Below are positions 16,773-25,144 of a DNA stretch of 46,082 bases, piece by piece. This DNA comes from Bacillus sp. V3-13. GTDB lineage: Bacteria > Bacillota > Bacilli > Bacillales > Cytobacillaceae. Location of the stretch: positions 1 through 46,082 of the forward strand of contig NZ_PGUZ01000019.1 of NCBI RefSeq assembly GCF_002860165.1, read 5' to 3'. The first letter of the stretch is position 1. Each line of letters begins with the position of its first letter. Under the pieces are notes generated by a model, which was not told the DNA's origin, made no database searches, and was given only the letters and a program-made list of their open reading frames with translations. A program made the position numbers and the translations under genes.

Positions 16773-16907
16773 ATGAAGAAGCACATAAAAATTGTACTGG
16801 GCTTAATACTGATGCTCTTAATTGTTGGAACCTATGTGTATTTTCCGAATAGTAAAGACTTAGCTGATGAGTTTTGGCCTGAAGCACCTTCATTAACTAA
16901 CGAATAA
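16773..16907 (+). CDS. Candidate pheromone precursor (44 residues)
   Basis: The peptide begins MKKHIKIVLGLILMLLIVGT, an export signal or membrane segment, and ends with a hydrophilic tail KDLADEFWPEAPSLTNE. ATAGGAGGCG lies six bases before the ATG. Size, signal and C-terminal tail resemble the PapR/NprX precursors of RRNPP systems, where the last 5-10 residues or an internal piece become the signal after export. It is transcribed away from a TPR/HTH regulator and in the same direction as the modified-peptide genes. The mature segment cannot be named from sequence; the FWPEAPS region is a candidate. It is too short for ordinary gene calling. Confidence 0.65.
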   Translation: MKKHIKIVLGLILMLLIVGTYVYFPNSKDLADEFWPEAPSLTNE

Positions 16908-17495
16908 TAAAGTTTAGAGCTAAATGTTGTTATACCGTCTTTTAATAAATAACAACTTAGTAGAAAGAGAAGCGAAATGTAAGAAATACTACTTGTGTCA
17001 AAAGATCTTAATAAGTTTGTTGCAGATAATAGGGAAATGATAAGCAATCTAGTGAAATTTGATAATTTGCTCTCTTCAAGGCATGACAAGCTCAAGGGGA
17101 GCGGTTGTTTGCGCGATAATGACGTTCTACATACTGGCATTGGTCAGAATAGTGTGGCGACATTTTTATTAACGTATCAATATTTTTATGAGTGGATCGT
17201 TACATCCTATAGGAAAATATAAAAATAGCTTACCTGATAAAGAGGATTTACGAATAATTTGTTTAACAGCCGTTTTTTTGTAGGTTCTTTGATATGATTT
17301 GAATTCTAGAACTAGTAAATCCTGACAACCTTACATTGAATAAATCGTAATTTATGTAATTAAATAGACGCCGCCATCTATGATAGATTTCAGCAATTAT
17401 ATTAAAGATAATTTAATTATTGTTAAAAGCGGTAGCAATCTGCCAGCAGGCACTGACAGATTCTATATAAATTTTCTACAAAGGAGGGGATTTTA
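16908..17495. other. Spacer between pheromone-like gene and RiPP precursor
   Basis: A weak GTG-started frame (16995-17222, 75 codons) lacks a ribosome binding site and any recognisable domain. Just before the precursor, AATCTG (17437-17442) pairs with CAGATT (17457-17462) enclosing TGCC/GGCA, a possible leader hairpin. No clear promoter was found. Confidence 0.4.
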
Positions 17496-17579
17496 ATGAA
17501 AATGATTCAAAAGCCATTAGAGGATACTTTATCTGAAATGTCATCAAGAGCGTTGAATAACTGTAACTGTATTAAATAA
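17496..17579 (+). CDS. Candidate RiPP precursor peptide ending in NNCNCIK
   Basis: The 27-residue peptide reads MKMIQKPLEDTLSEM (leader-like, acidic/amphipathic) then SSRALNNCNCIK. AAAGGAGGGGA sits five bases before the ATG, one of the strongest sites in the window. A related, broken copy follows, then an attenuator hairpin and a radical SAM/SPASM gene, the usual layout of radical SAM modified peptides. Two cysteines separated by Asn near the end suggest thioether (sactionine-like) links or another carbon-based change. The core is shorter than known sactipeptides such as subtilosin, and I do not recognise the NNCNC motif. Function as an antimicrobial or signal is open. Confidence 0.65.
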   Translation: MKMIQKPLEDTLSEMSSRALNNCNCIK

Positions 17580-17605
17580 CAAAGAGAGATTTTGTTAGTA
17601 CTCAA

Positions 17606-17679
17606 ATACAATTCGAAATATTCTATCTGAAATTTTCATGAAGTGTGTTGAATAACTGCAACTGCACTACAATCTGATG
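17606..17679 (+). pseudogene. Decayed second copy of the RiPP precursor
   Basis: CTATCTGAAAT (17623-17633) and TTGAATAACTGCAACTGC (17648-17665) match the precursor at 17530-17570 with third-position changes that keep Leu-Asn-Asn-Cys-Asn-Cys. One extra base between them shifts the frame, and no start codon or ribosome binding site is present. The silent changes show it was once translated. Confidence 0.6.
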
Positions 17680-17717
17680 TAAATAATTTAACTATCAATA
17701 AATTCATAATTTTGTTT

Positions 17718-17760
17718 CTATGGGGGCGGATGCAGATGCCCCTATAGTTATATTTTCTTC
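17718..17760 (+). terminator. Attenuator hairpin between precursor and radical SAM gene
   Basis: CTATGGGGGC (17718-17727) pairs with GCCCCTATAG (17738-17747), with one G-T pair and a 10-base loop, then a T-rich tail. Partial termination here would give more precursor than maturase, common in RiPP operons. Confidence 0.7.
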
Positions 17761-17782
17761 ATTATAACAGGGGGGACTCATA

Positions 17783-19102
17783 ATGAAAGAATGGAAAAAA
17801 TCAAGGTTTAATGTACGAAGTATGTCTAAATCTGGTGAGGTAATTTTATATAATAGTTTATCTGGCGCTATTGGAATTGTTCCACAGAAAGAAAGGGGAA
17901 TAGCAGACAGCCTTCTGAAAAAAGGAGTCCTTAGTGAAGAGGTGGTTTCGAAAACTCCATTGGCAAATGATTTAATTGCAAATGGGTATTTTATTACTTC
18001 TGATACAGATGAGTTTCAAAAAGCAGCAGAATTACACCATAATTACTTTAACAATGAGAAAGCATTACAGTTAATAATTATGCCTACTGAAGAATGTAAT
18101 TTTCGTTGCGTATACTGTTACGAATCGTTTTTAAGAGGGACTATGGCTGAAGATATAGTTGAAGGTGTAAAAAAGTTGATTGATCAGAAGATAAATGGAT
18201 TGGATAATTTATTTATTTCATGGTTTGGAGGTGAACCCACAGAAGCATTAGAAGTTATATACGATATTTCAGAACATGCAATGCAACGCTCTAGAGAACA
18301 TGGGGTACAGTATAGTGCTGGAATAACATCAAACGGATATAATATAACTCCGAATGTATTTCAAAAATTGATTGAATGTGAAGTTCGATCATATCAGATT
18401 ACCGTGGACGGTAGCATAACAGATCACGATAAGCGAAGGATTAAAATGGATGGCGGCTCTACATATACGAACATAATGTCTAACCTAACCTCTATGAGTA
18501 AAACAGACGAGGAGTTTAAAGTAGTATTAAGGGTAAATTTTGATCCAGAAAGTTATGTTAATATGGACCAATTTATAGAAGACATAAAAGACCGTTTAAA
18601 TGGCGATCAGCGTTTTTTTCCTGACTTCCATACCATTGGGAAATGGGGTGGAGATAACGATGATAACTTATTAATTTGCTCTGAAAGAGATGGGGCACAA
18701 AAGAGATATGAGTTATTTGAAAAAGCTATTGACTTAGGTCATGACCTAACATTACGTGAAACATTAGCGCCAGGAGGTAGTGTATGTTATGCTGCTAAAC
18801 CATGGTCTATAGTTATAGGTTCAGACGGTACTTTATACAAATGCACAGTTGCATTAGAGGATGAGCGCAATAAAGTAGGAAGACTTCTTGTTGATGGAAG
18901 TTTAGATATTAATCAAGAGCGATTTGATCTTTGGGTTACATCGAATGAAACAATTGATGAAGGTTGCCAAAAATGCTTTTTTAGACCATCATGTCAAGGG
19001 GCCTCTTGTCCATTGGTCAGGTTAAATACAGGTGAACAACCATGCCCAACTGATAAAAAACATATTAAGAAAGTATTAACAACTATATCAGGAGTTTCTT
19101 AA
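17783..19102 (+). CDS. Radical SAM/SPASM peptide maturase
   Basis: The 439-residue enzyme has an N-terminal peptide-binding-like region (about 1-90: VILYNSLSGAIGIV..LIANGYFI), the radical SAM motif C105-NFR-C109-VY-C112, the SAM-binding GGEP (149-152), and a C-terminal SPASM domain with cysteines at 335, 354, 395, 398, 404, 409 and 421 for auxiliary [4Fe-4S] clusters. Such proteins install thioether, C-C or epimer changes in ribosomal peptides. AGGGGGG precedes the ATG. The nearest upstream gene is the 27-residue Cys-containing peptide, its probable substrate. The next gene is an exporter 17 bases downstream, so they form an operon. Which chemistry it performs cannot be decided by eye. Confidence 0.92.
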   Translation: MKEWKKSRFNVRSMSKSGEVILYNSLSGAIGIVPQKERGIADSLLKKGVLSEEVVSKTPLANDLIANGYFITSDTDEFQKAAELHHNYFNNEKALQLIIMPTEECNFRCVYCYESFLRGTMAEDIVEGVKKLIDQKINGLDNLFISWFGGEPTEALEVIYDISEHAMQRSREHGVQYSAGITSNGYNITPNVFQKLIECEVRSYQITVDGSITDHDKRRIKMDGGSTYTNIMSNLTSMSKTDEEFKVVLRVNFDPESYVNMDQFIEDIKDRLNGDQRFFPDFHTIGKWGGDNDDNLLICSERDGAQKRYELFEKAIDLGHDLTLRETLAPGGSVCYAAKPWSIVIGSDGTLYKCTVALEDERNKVGRLLVDGSLDINQERFDLWVTSNETIDEGCQKCFFRPSCQGASCPLVRLNTGEQPCPTDKKHIKKVLTTISGVS

Positions 19103-19119
19103 AAATGGAGCATTAAAAC

Positions 19120-20379
19120 ATGACTAATTTAAAACCTAAAAATATAGAATCACCTGCATTTTCAATCTCATTAATTATACTTTATATTGGTCGCCTGGTA
19201 TCATCACTTGGAGACTGGATCTATATGGTTATCTTGAGTTTGATTTTCGCAGAACATGCTCCGCATTATATCCCGCTGTTATGGTTAGCTAAGAGTCTTG
19301 CTTCATTTTTTTCTGGATTCATAGCGGGGACAATTTCTGATAGATTTGGGCATAAACAAACGGCTATAGTTTCGGATGTACTACGTGCCATAACAGTTGT
19401 ACTAATGCCTAGTTGTATTGAAATACCGTTTATTCTACTATTATTAGTTTTTATAACGAGTTCTTTGGGTTCCTTTTTCTCCTCATCTCTTAATCCTATA
19501 ATTTCGAGGATCACAGAGAATGAACCTTCATCACGACACCGTGTAAATTCAATTCTCAGTATGATTGTGCCATTAGCTCAATTTATAGGCCCTTTTCTAG
19601 GGACTATATTAATGCAAAAAAACAACTCACTACCGTTCATTGCTCAATCTATATCATTTATTGTATCAGCAATCAGTTTAATCTTTATTTCTTTTCCCAA
19701 CGGTTCAATAGGAACGAGTGAATTAAAAACAGAAAAATTAAGGTTAAAAAATCTTTGGGAAGATATCAAATTTTCTTCTAAGTATATTTGGAGTAATACT
19801 ATACTGAGAAGTATAACCTTAAGTATGACTATATTTATTTTTGGTTCTTCAGCAATAGATGCTTATGAAGTATTGTTTATTACTAAAACATTAGGATTAG
19901 GGAAAAGTGAATATGGTTTAATCATCAGTATGGGTGGTATTGCTTACATTATTAGCAGTTTTTGTAACATTTTTGTATCTCGCTACTTGAGTTCCGGCTC
20001 TTTATTGTTTTTTGGTTTCCTCATTACGGCTATTGGAAATTTAATATTTGCGCTTTCAGTAAATTTTATAACTTTAGTAATTGGATTGTTAATAACGGCA
20101 ATAGGAGGAACCACGTTTTTTGTGGCGAGTTCTACTCTAACTCAAAATATGGTGTCTATAAATATTCAAGGCAGGATAACTAGTTTACAAGAGATTTTAC
20201 CTACAGCAGCATCCACTGTCTCCACTGTAATATCAGGTATTTTTATCAGCAGCATTCCAATTCGCTATATCATGATCGCTGGGGCAATAGTTATAATGCT
20301 CGGAATCCTCCCGGCTTTAAACGTTCTGTTTTCTTTTCGAACAATTGAACATGAAAAAGCTAAAACTGTTAATATGTAA
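19120..20379 (+). CDS. MFS transporter, probable exporter of the modified peptide
   Basis: The 419-residue protein has about twelve hydrophobic segments and MFS features: GRLVSSLGDWIYMVILSLIF at the start and GTISDRFGHKQT in the loop after helix 2 (motif A type). It belongs to the MFS_3-like efflux group. It starts 17 bases after the radical SAM gene behind TGGAG, so it is co-transcribed and likely exports the peptide or gives self-resistance. No peptidase domain is present, so leader removal, if any, is done elsewhere. GCTAAAACTG..CGGTTTTAGC around the stop codon may form a terminator. Confidence 0.85.
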   Translation: MTNLKPKNIESPAFSISLIILYIGRLVSSLGDWIYMVILSLIFAEHAPHYIPLLWLAKSLASFFSGFIAGTISDRFGHKQTAIVSDVLRAITVVLMPSCIEIPFILLLLVFITSSLGSFFSSSLNPIISRITENEPSSRHRVNSILSMIVPLAQFIGPFLGTILMQKNNSLPFIAQSISFIVSAISLIFISFPNGSIGTSELKTEKLRLKNLWEDIKFSSKYIWSNTILRSITLSMTIFIFGSSAIDAYEVLFITKTLGLGKSEYGLIISMGGIAYIISSFCNIFVSRYLSSGSLLFFGFLITAIGNLIFALSVNFITLVIGLLITAIGGTTFFVASSTLTQNMVSINIQGRITSLQEILPTAASTVSTVISGIFISSIPIRYIMIAGAIVIMLGILPALNVLFSFRTIEHEKAKTVNM

Positions 20380-20395
20380 AAGGCGGTTTTAGCTT
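20358..20395 (+). terminator. Hairpin at the end of the MFS gene
   Basis: GCTAAAACTG pairs with CGGTTTTAGC across the stop codon, followed by TTTCT. The T tail is short. A second weak hairpin AAGAAT/ATTCTT with seven T follows at about 20469-20498. Confidence 0.45.
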
Positions 20396-20517
20396 TCTAT
20401 GAATGATTAGATCCTGGAACTATATATGTTCAATAAATTAAGGAATTATAGGAATCTATTTTTGTTTTAAGAATGCTTTCAATAAGGATTCTTTTTTTGT
20501 TGTTAGGAAATCACTAT

Positions 20518-20536
20518 GGCGGCGATTCTCGCCGCC
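20518..20536. other. GC-rich perfect hairpin in AT-rich spacer
   Basis: GGCGGCGA-TTC-TCGCCGCC is a perfect 8-bp stem with a 3-base loop and no T tail. It stands out from its AT-rich surroundings, between the exporter and the sigma factor gene. Confidence 0.6.
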
Positions 20537-20582
20537 ACCGTTTACCATGAAAATGTTGATTCATAATAAATTTACAATAACT

Positions 20583-20609
20583 AAAAACCGAATCTCTATT
20601 AGTAACGTC
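20583..20609 (+). promoter_or_regulatory. Candidate autoregulated ECF promoter
   Basis: AAAAAC (20583-20588) and CGTC (20606-20609) are 17 bases apart, close to the AAC-N16/17-CGT layout used by Bacillus ECF sigma factors. It lies 34 bases before the preferred start at 20643, which supports that start. Confidence 0.35.
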
Positions 20610-20642
20610 AAATTTATAGAAAGAAGGGCAGGGAGGTTGGGC

Positions 20643-21230
20643 ATGGCTACCGATCATTGCAATGCATCTAGTTTAAATGAAATACAGGATGGACATTTTC
20701 CCATGACTAATCGAGAAATCTGGTTGAATGATTTAATGGATAACTATGGAGAAGACATTGTCAGGCTAGCCTATAGCTATGTAAGAGATAAATCAACTGC
20801 TGAGGATATAGCGCAAAACACTTTTATAAAATGTTATAAATATGCTTCTGCTTTTCGAGGTGATTCAACAATTAAAACTTGGTTATATAGAATTGCTATT
20901 AACTGTTGTAAAGATTATTTGAGAAGCTCTTATTTTAAGCGTATATTGCCAACTAATATAATTCAAAAATTTATTCAAGAGCCTTCACCCTCAACCGAAT
21001 CAGTTTATTTCGAGAGTGATAAATCGAATGCTCTAATTCAATGTGTATTTGGTTTACCACCAAAATATAGAGAGGTTATCATGTTGCATTATTTCGAAAA
21101 CTTAAAAATAAAAGAGATTGAGCAGATATTGGATTTAAAAGGAAATACGATAAAAACTCGATTAAGAAAAGCAAGAACGATGCTAAAAGAAAAAATAGAG
21201 AAAGAGAAAGGGGGATATAACTTTGAATGA
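20643..21230 (+). CDS. ECF-type RNA polymerase sigma factor
   Basis: The 195-residue form starts at ATG 20643 behind GGGAGGTT; an open frame to 20547 exists but has no ribosome binding site and would contain the candidate promoter. Region 2 (DIVRLAYSYVRDKSTAEDIAQNTFIKCYKYASAFRG..IKTWLYRIAIN) and region 4 (GLPPKYREVIMLHYFENLKIKEIEQIL..TIKTRLRKARTML) are clear. The gene overlaps the next, a membrane anti-sigma-like protein, by eight bases. ECF factors of this group in Bacillus answer cell-envelope stress. Placement after the modified-peptide genes suggests sensing or resisting a membrane-active peptide. Confidence 0.9.
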   Translation: MATDHCNASSLNEIQDGHFPMTNREIWLNDLMDNYGEDIVRLAYSYVRDKSTAEDIAQNTFIKCYKYASAFRGDSTIKTWLYRIAINCCKDYLRSSYFKRILPTNIIQKFIQEPSPSTESVYFESDKSNALIQCVFGLPPKYREVIMLHYFENLKIKEIEQILDLKGNTIKTRLRKARTMLKEKIEKEKGGYNFE

Positions 21231-22278
21231 GAAATTAAAAGAATTAAGAAAAATCATGATTACCAGTGAGTTACGTGATGTAAAGTTCGGAAACAAAAAT
21301 AAAGAATATGTCTTTAATAGTATAAATTCTAATAAAAAAAAGCATAGAAGAGTGAATGATTGGATACCTAGAAGTCTTAGTATTGTGATGATATCTGGAT
21401 TTATTTTCGCTTCATTAGTATTTGCTAAGGAGTATATTTTGAAACCAGACTCATCTCAAAACAGCCATTACTCTCAAAGTGAGACGAACGAAAGAAATAT
21501 GAGTTCTGATAGTACGGATAATACTGAAGAGGAAATAAAAAATGAAGATTCAGAAGTATTAACAAAGGAAGAAACTCAACTACTTATGTTAAATACACTG
21601 CATCATTTTAAGACAGCTAAAGGTTTATTCATTAACGAAAGTAAAAACCACAAAGAAACAGTTGAATATCAAGTTAGTTTGATAAAAGATGAAATCGGTT
21701 CTTATATAAAAACAAATTTAGATATGAAAAATCAAGATTTGAATGAAGAAACTGATAAAAAAGATACTGATAAAACTGAAATTTTTAATGGAGATAAAAT
21801 TTTACAGCTTAATAATGAAAGCAAAAAATATCAAGTGTCCGATGCTGCATTATCTTTTAATAGAGACAGTAAGATTACTTTAGATGAAGTTTATAAAGAA
21901 ACTGAAGATGGATCACCAGTTTATAGAAATCATCCATTTGCCGGATCTGCTGCTAGCTCTTTATATCCATATGGAATGGCAACAAATTTTTTGAAAGATC
22001 ATGACAAATGGGAGATAGAGAAGCAATCTTCAACATTACTTGATAAAAATGTAATTATTATCAAAGGAAGCTTAAATGACGATGATTCTGATAAATACAA
22101 TGCTTCATCTTTTAGATTTTGGGTTGAGAGACAAACCGGAATTCTCCTTAAAATGGAATTATATAAAGATGATCAAGTTGTAGAATCCCTGGTTACAAAG
22201 GAATTAGAGTTAAACAAAACTATAGATAAAAACAAATTTTCCATTGCTATACCTGAAGGCTATACATTAGATAAATAA
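21223..22278 (+). CDS. Membrane-anchored anti-sigma factor-like protein
   Basis: The 351-residue protein starts at TTG 21223 behind AAAGGGGG. It has a basic cytoplasmic N-terminus (1-50), one membrane segment (about 53-70), an acidic low-complexity linker (80-115) and an outer domain. The outer part ends with FRFWVERQTGILLKMELYK..FSIAIPEGY, which recalls LolA/MucB-like domains of anti-sigma regulators. No zinc-binding HxxxCxxC motif is visible at the N-terminus. The eight-base overlap with the sigma gene fixes the pairing. It would hold the sigma factor at the membrane until an outer signal releases it. Confidence 0.75.
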   Translation: MNEKLKELRKIMITSELRDVKFGNKNKEYVFNSINSNKKKHRRVNDWIPRSLSIVMISGFIFASLVFAKEYILKPDSSQNSHYSQSETNERNMSSDSTDNTEEEIKNEDSEVLTKEETQLLMLNTLHHFKTAKGLFINESKNHKETVEYQVSLIKDEIGSYIKTNLDMKNQDLNEETDKKDTDKTEIFNGDKILQLNNESKKYQVSDAALSFNRDSKITLDEVYKETEDGSPVYRNHPFAGSAASSLYPYGMATNFLKDHDKWEIEKQSSTLLDKNVIIIKGSLNDDDSDKYNASSFRFWVERQTGILLKMELYKDDQVVESLVTKELELNKTIDKNKFSIAIPEGYTLDK

Positions 22279-22308
22279 TCACAAGATTATTTCATACTCA
22301 AGTCATTG

Positions 22309-22343
22309 AAAATAGACCGATTACCTTCATCGGTCTATTTTTT
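22309..22343 (+). terminator. Terminator after anti-sigma gene
   Basis: AAAATAGACCGAT pairs with ATCGGTCTATTTT around TACCTTC, then a T run. It separates the sigma pair from the lipoprotein/ABC genes, which may need read-through or their own promoter. Confidence 0.85.
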
Positions 22344-22364
22344 CTAAACCAGGGAGGATTCAAA

Positions 22365-23498
22365 GTGAAAAAAATAGTGATATTGTTGTTATGTGTATCT
22401 TCGTTTGTGCTTAGCGCGTGCTTTCCAAAAGGCGAACAGAAGGATTCTTCAGGTTCGGTAAGCGTAGATACACCCAACGGTACTACACCTAATTTTATGG
22501 ATATGGAATTGGACGAAAATCTAATGGTTGAAGCGGACATAACTTGCACTGATAATAAAAATTTAAAAATCAGCTCTATTTCTTTAAAGAATTTTGATGA
22601 GGACCAAATAAAAAAGACTTTTTTGAAAAACAAAACGATAGCAGAGACTCACGAAAATAATAACGAACTATTTCCTGAATATAAAGACAAATACTTTCAA
22701 TTATCAGATGAATCGTATTTGATAATGGAATTAGGTTCTATAAGGTATACAGATGTTTTTTACAGTGATCGTAGCTACGACGATGTCATAAGCGGTTCCA
22801 CCTACTTTATTCGTTCGGATTTAAAAGACGTATATAAAGAAACAACGCTTGATAACATAAATAAAAATGATGCGATTGAAAAGGTCAGGAATGCAGCAAA
22901 TGAAGTGGGTATCTCCCAGTTAGGAGAACCAGAGGTGATCGCTCTTGATTTTGAAACGTTAGAAAGCGAATGGGAGGATTACGAAACAAAGGATGGGGGA
23001 CATCCGCGAAAATGGGAAAAGGATGATGAAGCTTATATAGTCATTTTTCCTGTCGTTTATGACAACATAACCATTACTAACAAGGGGTATTCCAATGCTA
23101 ATAATCAGATGTCTGTTATAGGAAGCCGGATTATGGGCGTTGTTAATAAAGATGGTTTGATTTTCTTTACAGGCAGTGGTATTTACGAATTAGGTGAAAC
23201 GCTGAACGACAACATAACCCCGATTTCTTTAGAAACGGCTCTTGGAAAAGTAAAAAACAAGTATAAAGATGTTTTAATAACAGATCCGATTGTTATTTCC
23301 AAAATAGCATTGGAATATGTGCCAGTAATGTCGAATACTAAGGCTATTAAATATGAACTTATTCCTGCTTGGGTTTTCACAGCGAAACAGGACGTAACTT
23401 TTAATGAAAAAGGAGGAACATTCAAAGCTTCTGCAGAATTCACAATCATGATCAATGCGGAAACGGGTCAGGAATTACGTATCGGAGGTGAACGTTGA
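22365..23498 (+). CDS. Lipoprotein of an ABC transporter operon
   Basis: The 377-residue protein starts at GTG 22365 behind GGGAGGA. Its lipobox is LSAC (Cys19). The mature part is acidic and has two similar-sized regions; the C-terminal part (about 280-375: LETALGKVKNKYKDVLI..LIPAWVF..INAETGQEL) has the look of PepSY/YycI-type repeats. No family is certain. It overlaps the next gene by four bases (TTGA) and is followed by two permeases and an ATPase, so it likely works on the outer face with that transporter. Confidence 0.75.
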   Translation: MKKIVILLLCVSSFVLSACFPKGEQKDSSGSVSVDTPNGTTPNFMDMELDENLMVEADITCTDNKNLKISSISLKNFDEDQIKKTFLKNKTIAETHENNNELFPEYKDKYFQLSDESYLIMELGSIRYTDVFYSDRSYDDVISGSTYFIRSDLKDVYKETTLDNINKNDAIEKVRNAANEVGISQLGEPEVIALDFETLESEWEDYETKDGGHPRKWEKDDEAYIVIFPVVYDNITITNKGYSNANNQMSVIGSRIMGVVNKDGLIFFTGSGIYELGETLNDNITPISLETALGKVKNKYKDVLITDPIVISKIALEYVPVMSNTKAIKYELIPAWVFTAKQDVTFNEKGGTFKASAEFTIMINAETGQELRIGGER

Positions 23499-24286
23499 AA
23501 ATGAAAAGAAGAGCATTGACGATGTCCTTTATGCAGGTGTTTGCCTCTCCGGTTTTTTATCTTTCAATCATTGGAGTTACTGTCCTGTGTTTTATAAGTA
23601 TTTGGGAGAGAATATCCACCTCGGAAGCAGGAGTAACGGTCTTCTATAGTTTAGACATATTCATTGGTTTAACAATGCTAAAAAAATTAGTCGTTTTATT
23701 TGCGGCCCTTCCTTATGTAGCAAGCTTCTGCAGCGATTGGAAATGTCAATATATAAAACCAGTCGTTATTCGGACCGGAACAAAAAAGTATGTGTGGTCA
23801 AAGATCATTACCTGTTTTGTTAGCGGGTTATTAACTGTGTTTATAGGGCTAATCCTTTTTATAACCTTACTATCGTTTAAAGTGCCTTTGTTTCCAGATG
23901 AAAACTTGGACCAAGCAATCTATCCGCCATTCGCACCGCTAGCTGTGGGAGAATTCCCGATTTTATTTTTATTGGCCAAAAGTTTTGTTTTTAGTATGGC
24001 GGCAGCTTTTTGGACAGTGGTCGGATTGGCTGTGTCCGCATTCATTCCGATCCACTTTGTTGCGATCGCTGCACCAGTAATTGCGAGTTATGTCCTGGAA
24101 GAAATGACTATATTTCTACCTAATTGGCTCAACATTTATTTATTGACAGGGAGTGCGGATGTCATTCATCAAGGTCCCCTTGTCAGTATTGCCTACTTCA
24201 TTTTTATTTTCATTCTGTTTTCTGTTTTAGCAGGGTTACTTTTTGATTATCAAGTAAAGAGGCGATTACGTAATGAAGTTGTTTAA
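23495..24286 (+). CDS. ABC-2-type permease subunit 1
   Basis: The 263-residue protein has about six hydrophobic segments and no strong motif. The start may be TTG 23495 (four bases after GGAGGTG) or ATG 23501. Its end overlaps the next permease gene by 14 bases. Two divergent permeases plus one ATPase and a lipoprotein are typical of small Bacillus efflux or bacteriocin-immunity ABC systems. Confidence 0.7.
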   Translation: MKMKRRALTMSFMQVFASPVFYLSIIGVTVLCFISIWERISTSEAGVTVFYSLDIFIGLTMLKKLVVLFAALPYVASFCSDWKCQYIKPVVIRTGTKKYVWSKIITCFVSGLLTVFIGLILFITLLSFKVPLFPDENLDQAIYPPFAPLAVGEFPILFLLAKSFVFSMAAAFWTVVGLAVSAFIPIHFVAIAAPVIASYVLEEMTIFLPNWLNIYLLTGSADVIHQGPLVSIAYFIFIFILFSVLAGLLFDYQVKRRLRNEVV

Positions 24287-25124
24287 TATATCCCGATTGG
24301 TTTGTTATCAAAATTTTCGTAAATGGTCATCCAATTATAGAGTTTGGGTGATAGCAATCCTGCTCATCATTTTGACACACAATTTCACAAAGGAAATAGC
24401 CGATTTTGCAAGGGACATTAATATAGATGTTTCCCCTTGGATGTTTCCTTTTCTATTTACCCAGAAATTTATTAAGCTTCTTTTCTTTTTTCCATTGATC
24501 TTACTCTTTTGCGATGCTCCATTCGTAGATGATAATCAGCCGTACATCATAGCTAGAAGCGGTCGAATTCCATGGAGTATCGGGCAAATAGGGTATATTT
24601 TCATCGCTTCCGCTTGTTACTTTATCTTTTTGATGTCCATTACGATCATTATAAATCTTCCGAGTATTCAGTTTACAATGGAATGGGGAAAGGTTCTCGG
24701 AACGCTTGCAAATACAAATGCTTCCGTTGTGGTGGGGTTAAAAACGCTAATCACTTCTGGTACCCTTCACTATTTTTCCCCATTCCAAGCCATGTGGTTC
24801 TCTTTTTTGCTTTCATGGTTAGCTGGTGTTTTTTTGGGACTTATGATTTATGTGATCAATTCCCTTACTAATACGAGGATTTTTGGCGTGTTGACAGCAT
24901 CATTCTTTCTGGTTTTAGATGCAACAGTTACAGGTAAACCTTATCTTTACCGCTTTTCTCCTGTTTCATGGAGCAATCTCGACCGTATTGATATTGAAGG
25001 AACCACACCAATGCCATCGATAACCTATATATATATTGGTTTTGCACTGCTTATTGTGACGATGATTATATTAGCCATTATTGTAAATCGTAAGCAGACA
25101 ATTAATGTTTTACCCCCCATTTAA
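24273..25124 (+). CDS. ABC-2-type permease subunit 2
   Basis: The 283-residue protein has about six membrane segments and a PYIIARSGRIPWSIGQ loop before the third helix, like the RxGR..W loop (VIRTGTKKYVWSK) in the preceding subunit, suggesting that the two are distant paralogues. ATG 24273 follows AGAGGCG. The ATPase gene begins 20 bases after its stop. Confidence 0.7.
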   Translation: MKLFNISRLVCYQNFRKWSSNYRVWVIAILLIILTHNFTKEIADFARDINIDVSPWMFPFLFTQKFIKLLFFFPLILLFCDAPFVDDNQPYIIARSGRIPWSIGQIGYIFIASACYFIFLMSITIIINLPSIQFTMEWGKVLGTLANTNASVVVGLKTLITSGTLHYFSPFQAMWFSFLLSWLAGVFLGLMIYVINSLTNTRIFGVLTASFFLVLDATVTGKPYLYRFSPVSWSNLDRIDIEGTTPMPSITYIYIGFALLIVTMIILAIIVNRKQTINVLPPI

Positions 25125-25144
25125 GGCAGAGAGGAGCTGTAAAT

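Noticed and set aside
16995-17222. 75-codon GTG-started ORF between the peptide genes
   Set aside because: No ribosome binding site, no recognisable domain and no coupling to neighbours. Kept only as a note in the spacer entry.
16574-17495. PlcR box (TATGNAN4TNCATA) for the RRNPP regulator
   Set aside because: No convincing match in the regulator, pheromone or precursor leaders.
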